Positions 23,260-32,489 are shown, numbered from the stretch's first letter. The stretch is DNA of 39,117 bases from Synergistota bacterium (GCA_022704435.1 JAKJGK010000010.1:1-39117); one strand, 5' to 3'. Numbers and translations: made by a program. The notes: generated from the letters alone by a model not told the origin.

Positions 23260-24624
23260 GTGAACCTCAAGACTAGGCTCTTTGGCAGGACCTACCAGTT
23301 CAAGGACATCAAGGAGGTTCTCGCCAAGGCGAACGAGGAGAAGTCCGGCGACCGCCTTGCCGGGATAATCGCGGAGTCGATGGAGGAGAGGATAGCGGCC
23401 AAGCACGTGCTGGCAAACCTCACGGTGGCCGATCTCCGCAACAATCCGGTGATCCCGTACGAACAGGACGAAGTGACCCGCGTGATCCAGGACGATGTCA
23501 ACGAGAAGATCTACACCGAGGTGGCCGGATGGACGATTGCCGGGCTTCGCGAGTGGATCCTGTCGAACGAGACTTCGAGCGAGCAGATCAAGCGCGTCAG
23601 CCGCGGTCTGACCAGCGAGGTGATCGCCGGTGTGGCCAAGCTCATGACCAACATGGACCTGGTGTACGGGGCGAGCAAGATCCGCATCCAGGCCCACTGC
23701 AACACCACGATAGGCCTTCCGGGGACTCTGGCGGCCCGCTGCCAGCCCAACCACCCGACCGACGACGTGGAAGGCGTCACCGCCGCGGTGTACGAGGCCC
23801 TCTCCTACGGGGTGGGCGACGCGGTGATCGGCTTGAACCCGGTCGACGACACCGTGGACAACATCAAGAAGATCCTCTACAGGTTCCAGGAGATCAAGGA
23901 GAAGTTCGAGATACCCACCCAGATCTGCACCCTCGCCCACGTCACCACCCAGATGGAGGCGATCAGGCAGGGGGCCCCCTCGGACTGCATCTTCCAGAGC
24001 ATCTCCGGCTCCCAGAAGGGCAACGAGGCGTTCGCCATCTCCGCCGACCTCATAGCCGAGGCCTACGACCTTGCGGACAAGCAGGGCACCGGGGTCGGCC
24101 CGAACTATATGTACTTCGAGACCGGCCAGGGGGCCGAGCTCTCGTCGGACGCCCACTTCGGCGCTGACCAGGTCACGCTGGAGGCCCGCACCTACGGATT
24201 CGGCAAGCGCTACAAGCCGTTCATGGTGAACACGGTCGTCGGCTTCATCGGCCCGGAGTACCTGTACGACAGCCGCCAGGTGATCCGCGCCGGGCTCGAG
24301 GACCACTTCATGGGCAAGCTCACCGGCATCTCGATGGGGTGCGACGCCTGCTACACCAACCACATGAAGGCGGACCAGAACGACATCGAGAACCTCGCGG
24401 TGCTGCTCACCGCCTCGGGATGCAACTACTTCATGGGGGTGCCCCACGGCGACGACCCGATGCTCAACTACCAGTGCACCGGCTACCACGAGTCCGCGGC
24501 CCTGCGCCAGCTGCTCGGCGTCCGCCCGATCAAGCCGTTCGAGAAGTGGCTCGAGAAGATGGGCCTGATGGAGGACGGCAAGCTGACGAAGAAGGCCGGC
24601 GACGCGTCGGTGTTCTGCGTCTGA
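23260..24624 (+). CDS. eutB: Ethanolamine ammonia-lyase large subunit, copy 1 (EutB)
   Basis: With EutC and adenosylcobalamin, splits ethanolamine to acetaldehyde and ammonia inside the microcompartment. The 454-aa protein aligns without gaps to E. coli EutB numbering: Arg160, Gln162 (ARCQPN), Asn193 (GLNPV), Glu287 (YFETGQG) and Asp362 (GCDACYTNH) are all present, so the substrate pocket is complete. GTG 23260 lies 9 nt after GGAGGT. It is the first gene after the cobalamin riboswitch. A second eutB follows after 11 nt. Confidence 0.97.
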   Translation: MNLKTRLFGRTYQFKDIKEVLAKANEEKSGDRLAGIIAESMEERIAAKHVLANLTVADLRNNPVIPYEQDEVTRVIQDDVNEKIYTEVAGWTIAGLREWILSNETSSEQIKRVSRGLTSEVIAGVAKLMTNMDLVYGASKIRIQAHCNTTIGLPGTLAARCQPNHPTDDVEGVTAAVYEALSYGVGDAVIGLNPVDDTVDNIKKILYRFQEIKEKFEIPTQICTLAHVTTQMEAIRQGAPSDCIFQSISGSQKGNEAFAISADLIAEAYDLADKQGTGVGPNYMYFETGQGAELSSDAHFGADQVTLEARTYGFGKRYKPFMVNTVVGFIGPEYLYDSRQVIRAGLEDHFMGKLTGISMGCDACYTNHMKADQNDIENLAVLLTASGCNYFMGVPHGDDPMLNYQCTGYHESAALRQLLGVRPIKPFEKWLEKMGLMEDGKLTKKAGDASVFCV

Positions 24625-24635
24625 CGGAGCGGGAC

Positions 24636-26000
24636 ATGAAACTGAAGACGGTTCTCGGCGGGACCGCCTGGTCGTTCAAAGACCTGAATGAAGTGCTGGC
24701 TAAGGCCAACGAGGAGAAGTCCGGCGACACCCTGCTGGGCATCGGAGCGTCGTGCTCCAAGGAGCGAATAGCCGCGAAGTACGTGCTCAGCGCGATCACC
24801 CTGGAGGAGATCCGCAACAACCCGTCCGTGCCCTACGAGGAGGACGAGGTCACCAGGGTCATCGACGACGGCGTGAACGAGTCCGCCTACCGGGAGATCA
24901 AGTCTTGGACGGTGGCCGACCTTCGCGAGCGAATCCTGAGCCACAAGACATCCGCCGAGGATCTCAAGCGCATCGGGCGGGGACTGACGTCCGAGATGGT
25001 TGCGGGCGTGGCGAAGCTCATGTCCGCGATGGACCTGGTCTACGCGGCGAGCAAGATGAAGAACAGCGCGACCTGCGTCACGGAGGTGGGGCTGCCCGGG
25101 ACGCTGTCGTACAGGATACAGCCGAACCATCCGTCGGATGACGCCGACGGCATACTGGCCTCGATCCGGGAGGGTCTGTCCTACGCCAGCGGGGATGCGG
25201 TCATAGGCATAAACCCTGTTGACGACTCCATGGAGAACACCAAGAAGCTGTTCCAGCTATCCTGGGATTTCATACAGAAGTGGGAAATCCCGACACAGAA
25301 CTCCGTCCTGTCCCACGTGACCGTCCAGATGGAGGCGGTCGAGAACGGCGCCCCGGCGTGCATGCTCTTCCAGAGCGTCGCGGGCACCGAGAAGGCCAAC
25401 TCCGCCTTCGGAGTGACGGCGAAACTGCTGGACGAGGCCTACGACCTGATAACGAAGCAGGGAGTGGCGCCCGGCCCGAACCTGATGTACTTCGAGACCG
25501 GGCAGGGGGCGGAGATGTCGCTGGACTGCCACTGCGGCGTGGACGGCATGACGCTGGAGGCGCGCACCTACGGCTTCGCCAAAAGATACGCGCCGTTCAT
25601 GGTAAACAACGTCTCCGGGTTCATCGGGCCGGAGACCCTGTACGACGGGAAGCAGATCATCCGCGCCAGCCTCGAGGACCTGTTCATGGGCAAGCTGACC
25701 GGCCTGCCGATGGGGATGGCGCCCTGCTACACGAACCACACGAACATCAACCAGGACGACCAGGAGGTGGCCACGATGCTGCTGGCCATGGCCGGGTCGA
25801 ACTACTACATGGGAGTCCCGGTCGGCGACGACGTGATGCTCTCCTACCAGGACACCAGCTATCACGACGACGCGACCCTGCGCGAGATACTGGGGTTGAA
25901 GCCCGCGCCCGAGTTCTTCCGCAAGATCGTCGAGTTCGGCATCCTGGACGAGTCCGGGAGGCTGACCGAGCGGGCGGGAGACGCCTCGCTGTTCCTGTGA
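24636..26000 (+). CDS. Divergent second EutB paralogue lacking Asp362
   Basis: A 454-aa paralogue of the gene just upstream, same length and numbering. Arg160 (YRIQPN), Gln162, Asn193 (GINPV) and Glu287 (YFETGQG) are kept, but position 362 is Ala (GMAPCYTNH instead of GCDACYTNH). Other conserved blocks change too: CVTEVG for CNTTIG near 147-152, CHCGVDGMT for AHFGADQVT near 298-306, and LSHVTVQ for LAHVTTQ. In E. coli EutB, Asp362 contacts the amino group of the substrate. The protein may therefore use another amino alcohol or be a non-catalytic partner. ATG 24636. Tandem eutB copies are not the usual eut layout. Confidence 0.9.
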   Translation: MKLKTVLGGTAWSFKDLNEVLAKANEEKSGDTLLGIGASCSKERIAAKYVLSAITLEEIRNNPSVPYEEDEVTRVIDDGVNESAYREIKSWTVADLRERILSHKTSAEDLKRIGRGLTSEMVAGVAKLMSAMDLVYAASKMKNSATCVTEVGLPGTLSYRIQPNHPSDDADGILASIREGLSYASGDAVIGINPVDDSMENTKKLFQLSWDFIQKWEIPTQNSVLSHVTVQMEAVENGAPACMLFQSVAGTEKANSAFGVTAKLLDEAYDLITKQGVAPGPNLMYFETGQGAEMSLDCHCGVDGMTLEARTYGFAKRYAPFMVNNVSGFIGPETLYDGKQIIRASLEDLFMGKLTGLPMGMAPCYTNHTNINQDDQEVATMLLAMAGSNYYMGVPVGDDVMLSYQDTSYHDDATLREILGLKPAPEFFRKIVEFGILDESGRLTERAGDASLFL

Positions 26001-26123
26001 CGGCGGGCGTCGGGAAAAAATACGCACAATTCCTGCGCGATGGGCGGCCGGAGGAATGCCGCCCGAGCGACCATCACAAATCGCAAAACGCGATATGGAT
26101 GTCTGCTTAAGGAAGGTGAGATT

Positions 26124-27008
26124 ATGGTAACCGAGCTTGAGCTCAAGCAAATGGTCCAGCAGATCCTGACGGAGATGAGCGGTAAGGACGGGGGCGCCCC
26201 GAAGGGCTCGCCCGCGGCGGCCCAGTGCGTTGCCTGCGACGACGGCGACGGACTGCCCGATCTCACGGAGATCGATCTGAGGAGGCACTGCCTGGTGCCG
26301 AACCCGGCGAACCGGGAGGCGCTCATGGCCATGAAGCTCACCACGCCGTCCCGCATCGGCGTGTGGCGCGCGGGCCCCAGGTACATGACCGAGACCCTGC
26401 TGCGCTTCCGCGCCGACCATGCGGCGGCGCAGGACGCGGTCTTCACCAACGTGTCCGACGAGTTCCTGGAGGCCAACAAGCTGGAGACAGTCCAGACGGA
26501 GTGCACCAGCAAGGACCAGTTCCTGACGCGGCCCGACCTTGGCAGGCAGTTCGGCCAGGAGTCCAGGGACGCGATCAAGCGCATCGCGGGCCAGTCGCCG
26601 AAGGTCGTCATCTACATCGCCGACGGCCTGAGCTCCACGGCGGTCATGACCAACGCCATCGACACCCTCAAGGCGATAGAGCAGGGACTTGACAGGAACG
26701 GCATAAAGATAGCCAAGCCCTTCTTCGTCAAGTACGGGCGCGTTCCGGCGATGGACGTGGTATCGGAGGTCACCGGCGCGGACGTCGTCTGCACCCTCAT
26801 CGGGGAGAGGCCCGGCCTGGTGACGGCGGAGAGCATGTCCGCCTACATGGCCTACAAGGCCACGGTCGGCATGCCGGAGGCCAAGCGCACCGTGGTGTCC
26901 AACATCCACGCCGGAGGCACCCCGGCCGTCGAGGCCGGCGGCTACATCGCGGACATCATCAAGCTGATGCTCGAGAAGAAGATCAGCGGCATCGACCTGA
27001 AACTCTAG
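26124..27008 (+). CDS. eutC: Ethanolamine ammonia-lyase small subunit (EutC)
   Basis: Small subunit that with EutB binds adenosylcobalamin. The 294-aa protein has the family blocks ARIGVWRAG-like SRIGVWRAGPRYMTET, DGLSSTAV, GERPGL and SNIHAGGTPAVEAG. Residues 1-19 (MVTELELKQMVQQILTEM) form an amphipathic helix followed by a Gly/Pro/Ala-rich linker, the typical targeting peptide for microcompartment cargo. ATG 26124 follows GGAAGGTGAG. The 123-nt gap before it contains a 7-bp GC hairpin (26042-26064) whose loop carries GGAGGAAT. Only one eutC serves both eutB copies. Confidence 0.96.
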   Translation: MVTELELKQMVQQILTEMSGKDGGAPKGSPAAAQCVACDDGDGLPDLTEIDLRRHCLVPNPANREALMAMKLTTPSRIGVWRAGPRYMTETLLRFRADHAAAQDAVFTNVSDEFLEANKLETVQTECTSKDQFLTRPDLGRQFGQESRDAIKRIAGQSPKVVIYIADGLSSTAVMTNAIDTLKAIEQGLDRNGIKIAKPFFVKYGRVPAMDVVSEVTGADVVCTLIGERPGLVTAESMSAYMAYKATVGMPEAKRTVVSNIHAGGTPAVEAGGYIADIIKLMLEKKISGIDLKL

Positions 27009-27039
27009 GTTACTTTTTTCTGTCGGGAGGGAAGAAGAA

Positions 27040-27693
27040 ATGAAGGGCGATCCCTTGAAGGCAACGCTTTTGAGCGTGAAGATCATCCCCAACGTGAACC
27101 CGGAGATGGCCGCGTCCCTAGGACTGCGTCCGGACCAGAGGAGCATCGGGATGGTTACCGCGGACAGCGACGACGTCACTTACACCGGGCTTGACGAGGC
27201 CACGAAGAAGGCCGACGTCGAGGTGGTGTACGCGAAGTCGTTCTACGCGGGGGCGGCGAACGCCAACACCAAGCTCGCCGGAGAGATAATCGGAATCATC
27301 GCCGGGCCCAACCCGGCCGAGGTGCGCAGCGGGCTCAACGCCCTCGCGGACTTCGTGCAGAACGACGCGTGGTTCATATCTGCGAACGACGACGACTCGA
27401 TCCCGTACTACGCTCACTGCATATCGCGCACAGGCAGCTACCTGTCCAAGGTGGCCGGGGTCAACGAGGGGGACGCGATAGCCTACCTCATCGCGCCGCC
27501 GCTCGAGGCGATGTACGCGCTGGACGCGGCCCTCAAGGCCGCCGACGTGAGGCTGGTATCCTTCTACGGGCCCCCGTCCGAGACGAACTTCGGCGGAGGA
27601 CTGCTGACCGGCTCGCAGTCCGCGTGCAAGGCCGCGTGCGACGCGTTCGCGCAGGCAGTGATCTTCGTAGCGGAGAATCCGGTTCTGTACTAG
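27040..27693 (+). CDS. eutL: Microcompartment shell protein EutL
   Basis: A 217-aa tandem-BMC trimer subunit with a gated pore; in the family it binds ethanolamine and cobalamin-related ligands. Seen: MKGDPLKATLLSVKIIPNV, LGLRPDQRSIGMVTAD, EVVYAKSFYAGAANANT, FVQNDAWFISANDDD, YYAHCISRTGSYLS, APPLEAMYALDAALKAADV and GPPSETNFGGGLLTG, all close to E. coli EutL. ATG 27040, 9 nt after GGGAGG. No truncation. Confidence 0.97.
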   Translation: MKGDPLKATLLSVKIIPNVNPEMAASLGLRPDQRSIGMVTADSDDVTYTGLDEATKKADVEVVYAKSFYAGAANANTKLAGEIIGIIAGPNPAEVRSGLNALADFVQNDAWFISANDDDSIPYYAHCISRTGSYLSKVAGVNEGDAIAYLIAPPLEAMYALDAALKAADVRLVSFYGPPSETNFGGGLLTGSQSACKAACDAFAQAVIFVAENPVLY

Positions 27694-27762
27694 AGCCTCT
27701 GTATTGAATCATGCAGGGCCGCGAGGCATGCGGCCGTGCTGTAAGGGCGGTGAGACTCTTCC

Positions 27763-28428
27763 ATGGAGAACAGGGCTCTTGGAATGATAGAGGTCCGCGG
27801 AATGCTCGGCGCGGTTGAGGCGGCCGATGCGGCCCTGAAGGCGGCTTCCGTCTCGCTTCTGCGGTTCAGGAAGGTCGGTGCCGGGCTGATGACCGTCTTC
27901 CTGACGGGAGACGTGGCCGCCGTGCGGTCCGCTGTCGACGCGGCCACGGCGTCGCTGGGCAGGATGGGACAGGAGTGCTCCTCGCACGTAATACCGCGCC
28001 TGTCGCCCGAGGTCCTCCTGATGATAGCGAGCGGACAGAGGCGCTCCTGCGCTTCCGCCGAGGCGGGAGGGAGTGTGGAGGCGGCGCCGTCGCAGACGGC
28101 TGACGAGGCCTGCGACGCCCCGGAGGAGGAACCGGTCTCCGAACAGGAGCCTGAAGGCGCCCCGGACGCGGACGAGACTGTCTCTCCGGCGGAAGAGGAG
28201 TGCGAGGAGGCCGATGACGAGGAGGCGGACGATGCCAACGGAAACGGCGCGGGCTGGAGCGGCGACACGGCCGACCTCGAGCTCATGACCGTCATGGAGC
28301 TTCGACGCCTGGCACGGAACGCGGGGCTGAGGACGATGACCAAGAGGCAGATACGCTTCGCCGGAAAGGCGGAGCTGATCAGGGAGCTTACGGCGTTTTT
28401 CGAAACCTCCGGAGGTGACCGCCGATGA
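27763..28428 (+). CDS. BMC shell protein with acidic linker and SAP/Rho-N-like tail (EutK-like)
   Basis: Residues 1-90 are a single BMC domain ([24 protein letters not shown]...SHVIPRLSPEV). Residues about 95-165 are a long acidic, low-complexity linker rich in Glu, Asp and Ala. Residues about 170-215 (LELMTVMELRRLARNAGL...RFAGKAELIRELTAFF) look like a SAP/HeH or Rho N-terminal nucleic-acid-binding fold. E. coli EutK likewise joins a BMC domain to a helical tail with nucleic-acid-binding looks, but that tail is of another type, so I call this EutK-like by layout only. ATG 27763; the end overlaps eutE by ATGA. Confidence 0.85.
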   Translation: MENRALGMIEVRGMLGAVEAADAALKAASVSLLRFRKVGAGLMTVFLTGDVAAVRSAVDAATASLGRMGQECSSHVIPRLSPEVLLMIASGQRRSCASAEAGGSVEAAPSQTADEACDAPEEEPVSEQEPEGAPDADETVSPAEEECEEADDEEADDANGNGAGWSGDTADLELMTVMELRRLARNAGLRTMTKRQIRFAGKAELIRELTAFFETSGGDRR

Positions 28429-29891
28429 CGCGGCTGGAGGATCGCGACCTGCTGTCTGTGCAGGAGGTGCGGGACCTCGTGGCCAGGGCCAAAGAGGCGC
28501 AGAAGTGCCTGGCGACGTTCAGCCAGGCGCGGATAGACGAGCTTGTGCAGGCCGTGATGATGGCGGCGATGCGCAACTCGCCGGCGCTTGGCCGGCTGGC
28601 TCGCGACGAGACGGGCTTCGGCAAGGCCGAGGACAAGACGCTCAAGAACTTCTTCGCGGCTAGCAGCGTCTACGAGGCCATCAAGGACCTGAAGACCGTC
28701 GGGATAGTAAAAGAGGACAAGGTCAACAGGATGTTCGAGGTCGCGGTGCCGGTGGGGGTGGTGGCCGGGCTGATCCCGTGCACGAATCCGACGTCGACCG
28801 CGATATTCAAGGCGATGATCGCCCTTAAGGCGGGCAACGCGATAGTCTTCTCCCCGCACCCCAGCGCCAAGGGGTGCATACAGGAGACGGTGCGTATCCT
28901 GTCTGAGGCGGTGGTCTCCGCGGGAGGACCCGAGGACATATTCGGGTGCATGTCGATAGTCACCCAGGAGGGCACGGAGGAGCTGATGCACTCGCGCGAC
29001 GTGGCCCTGATCCTGGCGACCGGCGGCGCCGGCATGGTAAGGGCGGCCTACAGCTCCGGGACGCCAGCGATAGGTGTGGGCCCGGGGAACACCCCGGCCT
29101 TCATAGAGAGGTCGGCGGACATCCCGACCGCGGTGCGTAGGATAATTTCAAGCAAGACGTTCGACTACAGCACGATATGCGCCTCGGAGCAGTCCGTGGT
29201 TGTGGAGTCGTGCATCGAGCGCGGAGTCAGGGAGGAGTTCGCGAGGCAGGGAGGATACTTCCTGCCGCAGGAGGACGCGGCGAAGGTAGCCCGCGCCATC
29301 TTCACTCCGTCCGGGGGGATGAACCCGCGAACGGTCGGCAAGCCGCCGAAGTTCATCGCCGACGCCGCGGGGATAAGCATCCCGGACGGCACGGTGCTGT
29401 TGCTGGCGGAGGGAATGGGAGTCGGGAAGGAGTACCCCTTCTCGCACGAGAAGCTCTGCCCGGTGCTTGCCTTCTACTCGGCCGACGGGTGGGAGAAGTG
29501 CTGCGAGCAGTGCATAGAGCTGCTGGCCTTCGAGGGCGCGGGGCACACCCTCGCCATCCACTCGTCCAACGAGGAGGTCATACGCGAGTTCGGGCTGAAA
29601 AAACCGGTGTCGCGCGTGGTGGTCAACGCCGGCTCGGCCCTTGGGGCCGTCGGAGCGACCACGAACCTGGTGCCGTCCATGACCCTGGGGTGCGGCGCCA
29701 TCGGGCACAACGCCACGTCGGACAACGTGGGCCCGCTGCACCTGATCAACATCAGGAGGGTGGCGTGGGGCGTCAGGGAGATAGAGGATCTTCGCCCGTC
29801 GACGCCCTCGACCAACGGGCTGGACGGCGCGGCCCTGGAGCTGCTGGTGGAACGCGTTACCGCGAAGCTGGCCGAGAGACTCGGCCTGTAG
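28425..29891 (+). CDS. eutE: Acylating acetaldehyde dehydrogenase (EutE)
   Basis: Oxidises acetaldehyde with NAD+ and CoA to acetyl-CoA inside the microcompartment. The 488-aa protein has GVVAGLIPCTNPTSTAIFK, TGGAGMVRAAYSSG, GVGPGNTPAFI and the catalytic Cys252 in STICASEQSVV. The N-terminus lacks the usual targeting helix; instead a flexible STPSTNG linker and a helix (ALELLVERVTAKLAERL) stand at the C-terminus (about 465-488), which is the probable cargo signal. The helix resembles the N-terminus of the PduL encoded nearby. It overlaps the preceding BMC gene by 4 nt. Confidence 0.95.
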   Translation: MTRLEDRDLLSVQEVRDLVARAKEAQKCLATFSQARIDELVQAVMMAAMRNSPALGRLARDETGFGKAEDKTLKNFFAASSVYEAIKDLKTVGIVKEDKVNRMFEVAVPVGVVAGLIPCTNPTSTAIFKAMIALKAGNAIVFSPHPSAKGCIQETVRILSEAVVSAGGPEDIFGCMSIVTQEGTEELMHSRDVALILATGGAGMVRAAYSSGTPAIGVGPGNTPAFIERSADIPTAVRRIISSKTFDYSTICASEQSVVVESCIERGVREEFARQGGYFLPQEDAAKVARAIFTPSGGMNPRTVGKPPKFIADAAGISIPDGTVLLLAEGMGVGKEYPFSHEKLCPVLAFYSADGWEKCCEQCIELLAFEGAGHTLAIHSSNEEVIREFGLKKPVSRVVVNAGSALGAVGATTNLVPSMTLGCGAIGHNATSDNVGPLHLINIRRVAWGVREIEDLRPSTPSTNGLDGAALELLVERVTAKLAERLGL

Positions 29892-29957
29892 CGCTCTGGC
29901 AGTATCCTATTGAACACGGAATATAGCAAATACTTCTCGCAGGGAGGTAAGGGAACG

Positions 29958-30245
29958 ATGAATAACGGAATGCAGGCGCTTGGAATGATAGAGACTAAGG
30001 GTCTTGTCGGGGCGGTCGAGGCGGCCGACGCGATGGTCAAGGCCGCCAACGTCACGCTGATCGGCAAGGTCATGGTCGGCGGCGGACTCGTGACGGTCAT
30101 GGTCCGCGGCGACGTGGGCGCCGTGAAGGCGGCCACGGACGCGGGCGCCGCGGCGGCGGGCAAGGTCGGGGAGCTGATCTCCGTCCATGTGATACCACGT
30201 CCGCATGCGGAGGTCGAGTTCATCCTGCCGAAGCTGGAAGGCTGA
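29958..30245 (+). CDS. eutM: Microcompartment hexameric shell protein EutM
   Basis: A 95-aa single-BMC protein, near-identical in motifs to E. coli Eut[68 protein letters not shown]. It forms the flat hexamers of the shell faces with a small pore. I start at ATG 29958 (9 nt after AGGGAGG). Usually the most abundant shell protein. Confidence 0.97.
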   Translation: MNNGMQALGMIETKGLVGAVEAADAMVKAANVTLIGKVMVGGGLVTVMVRGDVGAVKAATDAGAAAAGKVGELISVHVIPRPHAEVEFILPKLEG

Positions 30246-30291
30246 TCCAGGCGCGGCGTGAGGACCGAGAGGGCGAGGGGGAGTGACCGGG

Positions 30292-30930
30292 ATGAGCGAA
30301 GAGGCCCTTGACCTGCTCGTCGAGCGAATAACGGCGGAGATACTGGACCGCATCTCCTTCGAGGTCGAGGCCTCGGGCAGGCACGTGCACCTGTGCCGCG
30401 ATCATATCGATGCCCTGTTCGGCAAGGGGCACTCCCTCACGAGCTCGCGCGGGCTGTCTCAGCCCGCCGAGTTCCTGAGCGTCGAACGCCTGACGCTCGT
30501 CGGCCCGAAGGGGACCATCGAGAATGTGGCGATCCTCGGGCCGGAGCGCAAACGTACCCAGGTGGAGCTGTCGATAACCGACGCCAAGTCCCTGGGAGTG
30601 AAGCCCCCGGTGCGCGACTCCGGGGACACGGGCGGAAGCGCGTCGCTGATCCTGAAGACGGCGACGGGCGAGGTGACGCTGGATGAGGGGGTTATTGTCG
30701 CCCACAGGCACGTCCACATGACGCCCGAGGACGCGGAGCGCTTCGGCGTGTCCGACGGGGACAGGGTGAGCGTAAGGGTGGCCGGGGATCGCCCCGCCGT
30801 CTTCGAGGGGGTGCTCGTGCGGGTGTCGCCGAGGTATCGACTGGCGATGCACATCGACTACGACGAGGCCAACGCTTGCGGCTGGAGCGCCGGGGTCCGG
30901 GGACGGATAGTCGGGCCCTCGGATGGGTAG
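30292..30930 (+). CDS. pduL: Phosphate propanoyl/acetyltransferase PduL
   Basis: Converts acetyl-CoA and phosphate to acetyl phosphate and CoA, recycling CoA within the compartment; it takes the place of EutD. The 212-aa zinc-type protein has two half-domains with VEASGRHVHLCRDHIDALFG and VIVAHRHVHMTPEDAERFGV (His metal ligands) plus GPERKRTQVELS and MHIDYDEANACG. Residues 1-18 (MSEEALDLLVERITAEIL) are a targeting helix. I chose ATG 30292 after GAGGGGGAG; a GTG at 30283 is in frame. The end overlaps eutJ by 8 nt. Confidence 0.95.
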   Translation: MSEEALDLLVERITAEILDRISFEVEASGRHVHLCRDHIDALFGKGHSLTSSRGLSQPAEFLSVERLTLVGPKGTIENVAILGPERKRTQVELSITDAKSLGVKPPVRDSGDTGGSASLILKTATGEVTLDEGVIVAHRHVHMTPEDAERFGVSDGDRVSVRVAGDRPAVFEGVLVRVSPRYRLAMHIDYDEANACGWSAGVRGRIVGPSDG

Positions 30931-31765
30931 CGCGGGAGGCATGGACGAGCTGCGGAGGGGCAACGAACTTCTTGAGGCGGCGTACGGGCGGCGGGGTCGC
31001 CCCGCCGCGGTCGCCAGGGAAACGCCGCTGAAGGTCGGAGTGGACCTTGGAACCTCGTCCGTGGTGGTTATGGTGTTGGACGAGCTGGACAGGCCACTCG
31101 TCTGGGAGATGGAGGAGGCGTCCGTGATCCGCGACGGGCTTGTCGTGGACTTCTCCGGCGCCGGATCGATAGTGAGACGCCTCAAGGACCGGGTGGAGAA
31201 GCACCTGGGCAGGGAGTTGCGGTCGGCCGCGATAGCCGTTCCCCCGGGCACCGGGACCAGGGACAGGGCGACCCACGGCTACGTACTGGAGAGCGCGGGG
31301 ATCGAAGTGGCCGCGATACTGGACGAACCCACGGCGGCGAACTCGGTCCTCGGGATACAGGAGGGCGCAATAGTGGACATCGGGGGCGGCACCACCGGGA
31401 TCTCGGTCTTTCGCGGAGGAGTCGTGGAGGCCGTGTTCGACGAGCCGACCGGCGGGACGCACGTCTCCCTGGTGATAGCGGGCAACCGCAGGATCCCGTT
31501 CCACGAGGCCGAGCGGCTGAAGAGGGACCCGAAGATGCAGAAGGAGCTGCTGCCGGTGGTGACGCCTGTTCTGCAGAAGATGGCGTCGATAGTGATCGGA
31601 CACACCAGGGGTCGCGACGTTAGAGTTCTGTACCTGGTGGGCGGGACCTGCTGCCTGGAGGGGATGGAGAGCGTCATCGGAAGGGAGACCGGCATACCGT
31701 CGTACAAGCCGCTCCACCCGTTTTTGGCCACCCCCCTGGGGATCGCGATGAACTGTCCGGTTTAG
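30923..31765 (+). CDS. eutJ: EutJ, actin/Hsp70-fold protein of the eut operon
   Basis: A 280-aa protein of the EutJ/PduJ-like ATPase group with an actin-type fold: VGVDLGTSSVVVMVLD (phosphate 1), DEPTAANSVLGI, IVDIGGGTTGISVF (phosphate 2) and LVGGTCCLEGME (adenosine loop). Its role is not well settled; a chaperone-like task in compartment assembly or lyase repair is proposed. It starts within pduL (8-nt overlap); an internal ATG at 30941 is an alternative start. Confidence 0.92.
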   Translation: MGSAGGMDELRRGNELLEAAYGRRGRPAAVARETPLKVGVDLGTSSVVVMVLDELDRPLVWEMEEASVIRDGLVVDFSGAGSIVRRLKDRVEKHLGRELRSAAIAVPPGTGTRDRATHGYVLESAGIEVAAILDEPTAANSVLGIQEGAIVDIGGGTTGISVFRGGVVEAVFDEPTGGTHVSLVIAGNRRIPFHEAERLKRDPKMQKELLPVVTPVLQKMASIVIGHTRGRDVRVLYLVGGTCCLEGMESVIGRETGIPSYKPLHPFLATPLGIAMNCPV

Positions 31766-31838
31766 CGGGCATCCGCGACTGAAATGCGTGACGAAGCACG
31801 GCGAATGAATCGTTTGCCTGAAGATTGTAGGTGAAAAG

Positions 31839-32489
31839 ATGGATCAGGCTAAGTTGGTCGACATGGTGACAGAGGAGTTGATGAGGAGGCTGGGCATGAG
31901 GGGCGGGGCCCCGGCGGGGAAGCCGCTGCTGGTGGCCGGCGAGCCCGGTTGCTGCGAGGCTCCGCCGGGCGTGGACGTCGAGTACGCCTCAAGGGGGGCC
32001 GAGCCCGAGTGGCGCGACTACTCGGGTGTGGTCGTTCCCTGCCTTTCGGAGAACCAGCTCGTCCTTGCCTCGCTGGGCCTGAAGTATGGACTGGAGTCGT
32101 CGGTCATGGTCGGGGCGCTACTGGCCGGTGTACCGGTGTACGTGCTCAAGGAGGGCGTGTCGTGGCGGCTTGCCGCCTGTTGCGATACGCCGCTGGCCAG
32201 GCACTACGCCGCGTGCGAGGAGAGACTGCGCTCCTTCGGGGCGAAGTACGTGGAGGCCGGGGAGCTGAGCGGCACCCTGCGGGGGGCCGCCGCGGCAAAC
32301 CCGTCGCCGCTGCCCGCGAGCGGCGGGACAGCCGACGCGAGGGGCAGGAAGGTGCTGACGGAGCGAGACTTGAAGGATATTTGTCAGGACGCCGGATCGG
32401 TGCTGGTCGACCCGAGGGCGGTAATAACGCCGCTTGGGCAAGACTGGCTCCGCCTCAAGAAGATCGCGGTCCGCCGGGAGGGTGCGTAG
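31839..32489 (+). CDS. Eut-associated protein of TIGR02536 type
   Basis: A 216-aa protein. Residues 1-19 (KLVDMVTEELMRRLG) are a microcompartment targeting helix followed by a Gly/Pro-rich linker. Residues about 55-130 (VVVPCLSENQLVLASLGLKYG, GALLAGVPVYVLKEGV) look like a flavoprotein-type Rossmann fold, as in the unnamed eut proteins grouped as TIGR02536. Residues about 165-210 (KVLTERDLKDI...DPRAVITPLGQDWLRLKKIAV) match the N-terminal module of EutT encoded 2 kb downstream. Function unknown. Overlaps eutN by 1 nt. Confidence 0.75.
   Translation: MDQAKLVDMVTEELMRRLGMRGGAPAGKPLLVAGEPGCCEAPPGVDVEYASRGAEPEWRDYSGVVVPCLSENQLVLASLGLKYGLESSVMVGALLAGVPVYVLKEGVSWRLAACCDTPLARHYAACEERLRSFGAKYVEAGELSGTLRGAAAANPSPLPASGGTADARGRKVLTERDLKDICQDAGSVLVDPRAVITPLGQDWLRLKKIAVRREGA

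Noticed and set aside
23117-23263. Small frame in the eut leader before eutB
   Set aside because: No ribosome site or similarity seen; it overlaps the eutB start and reads low-complexity sequence.
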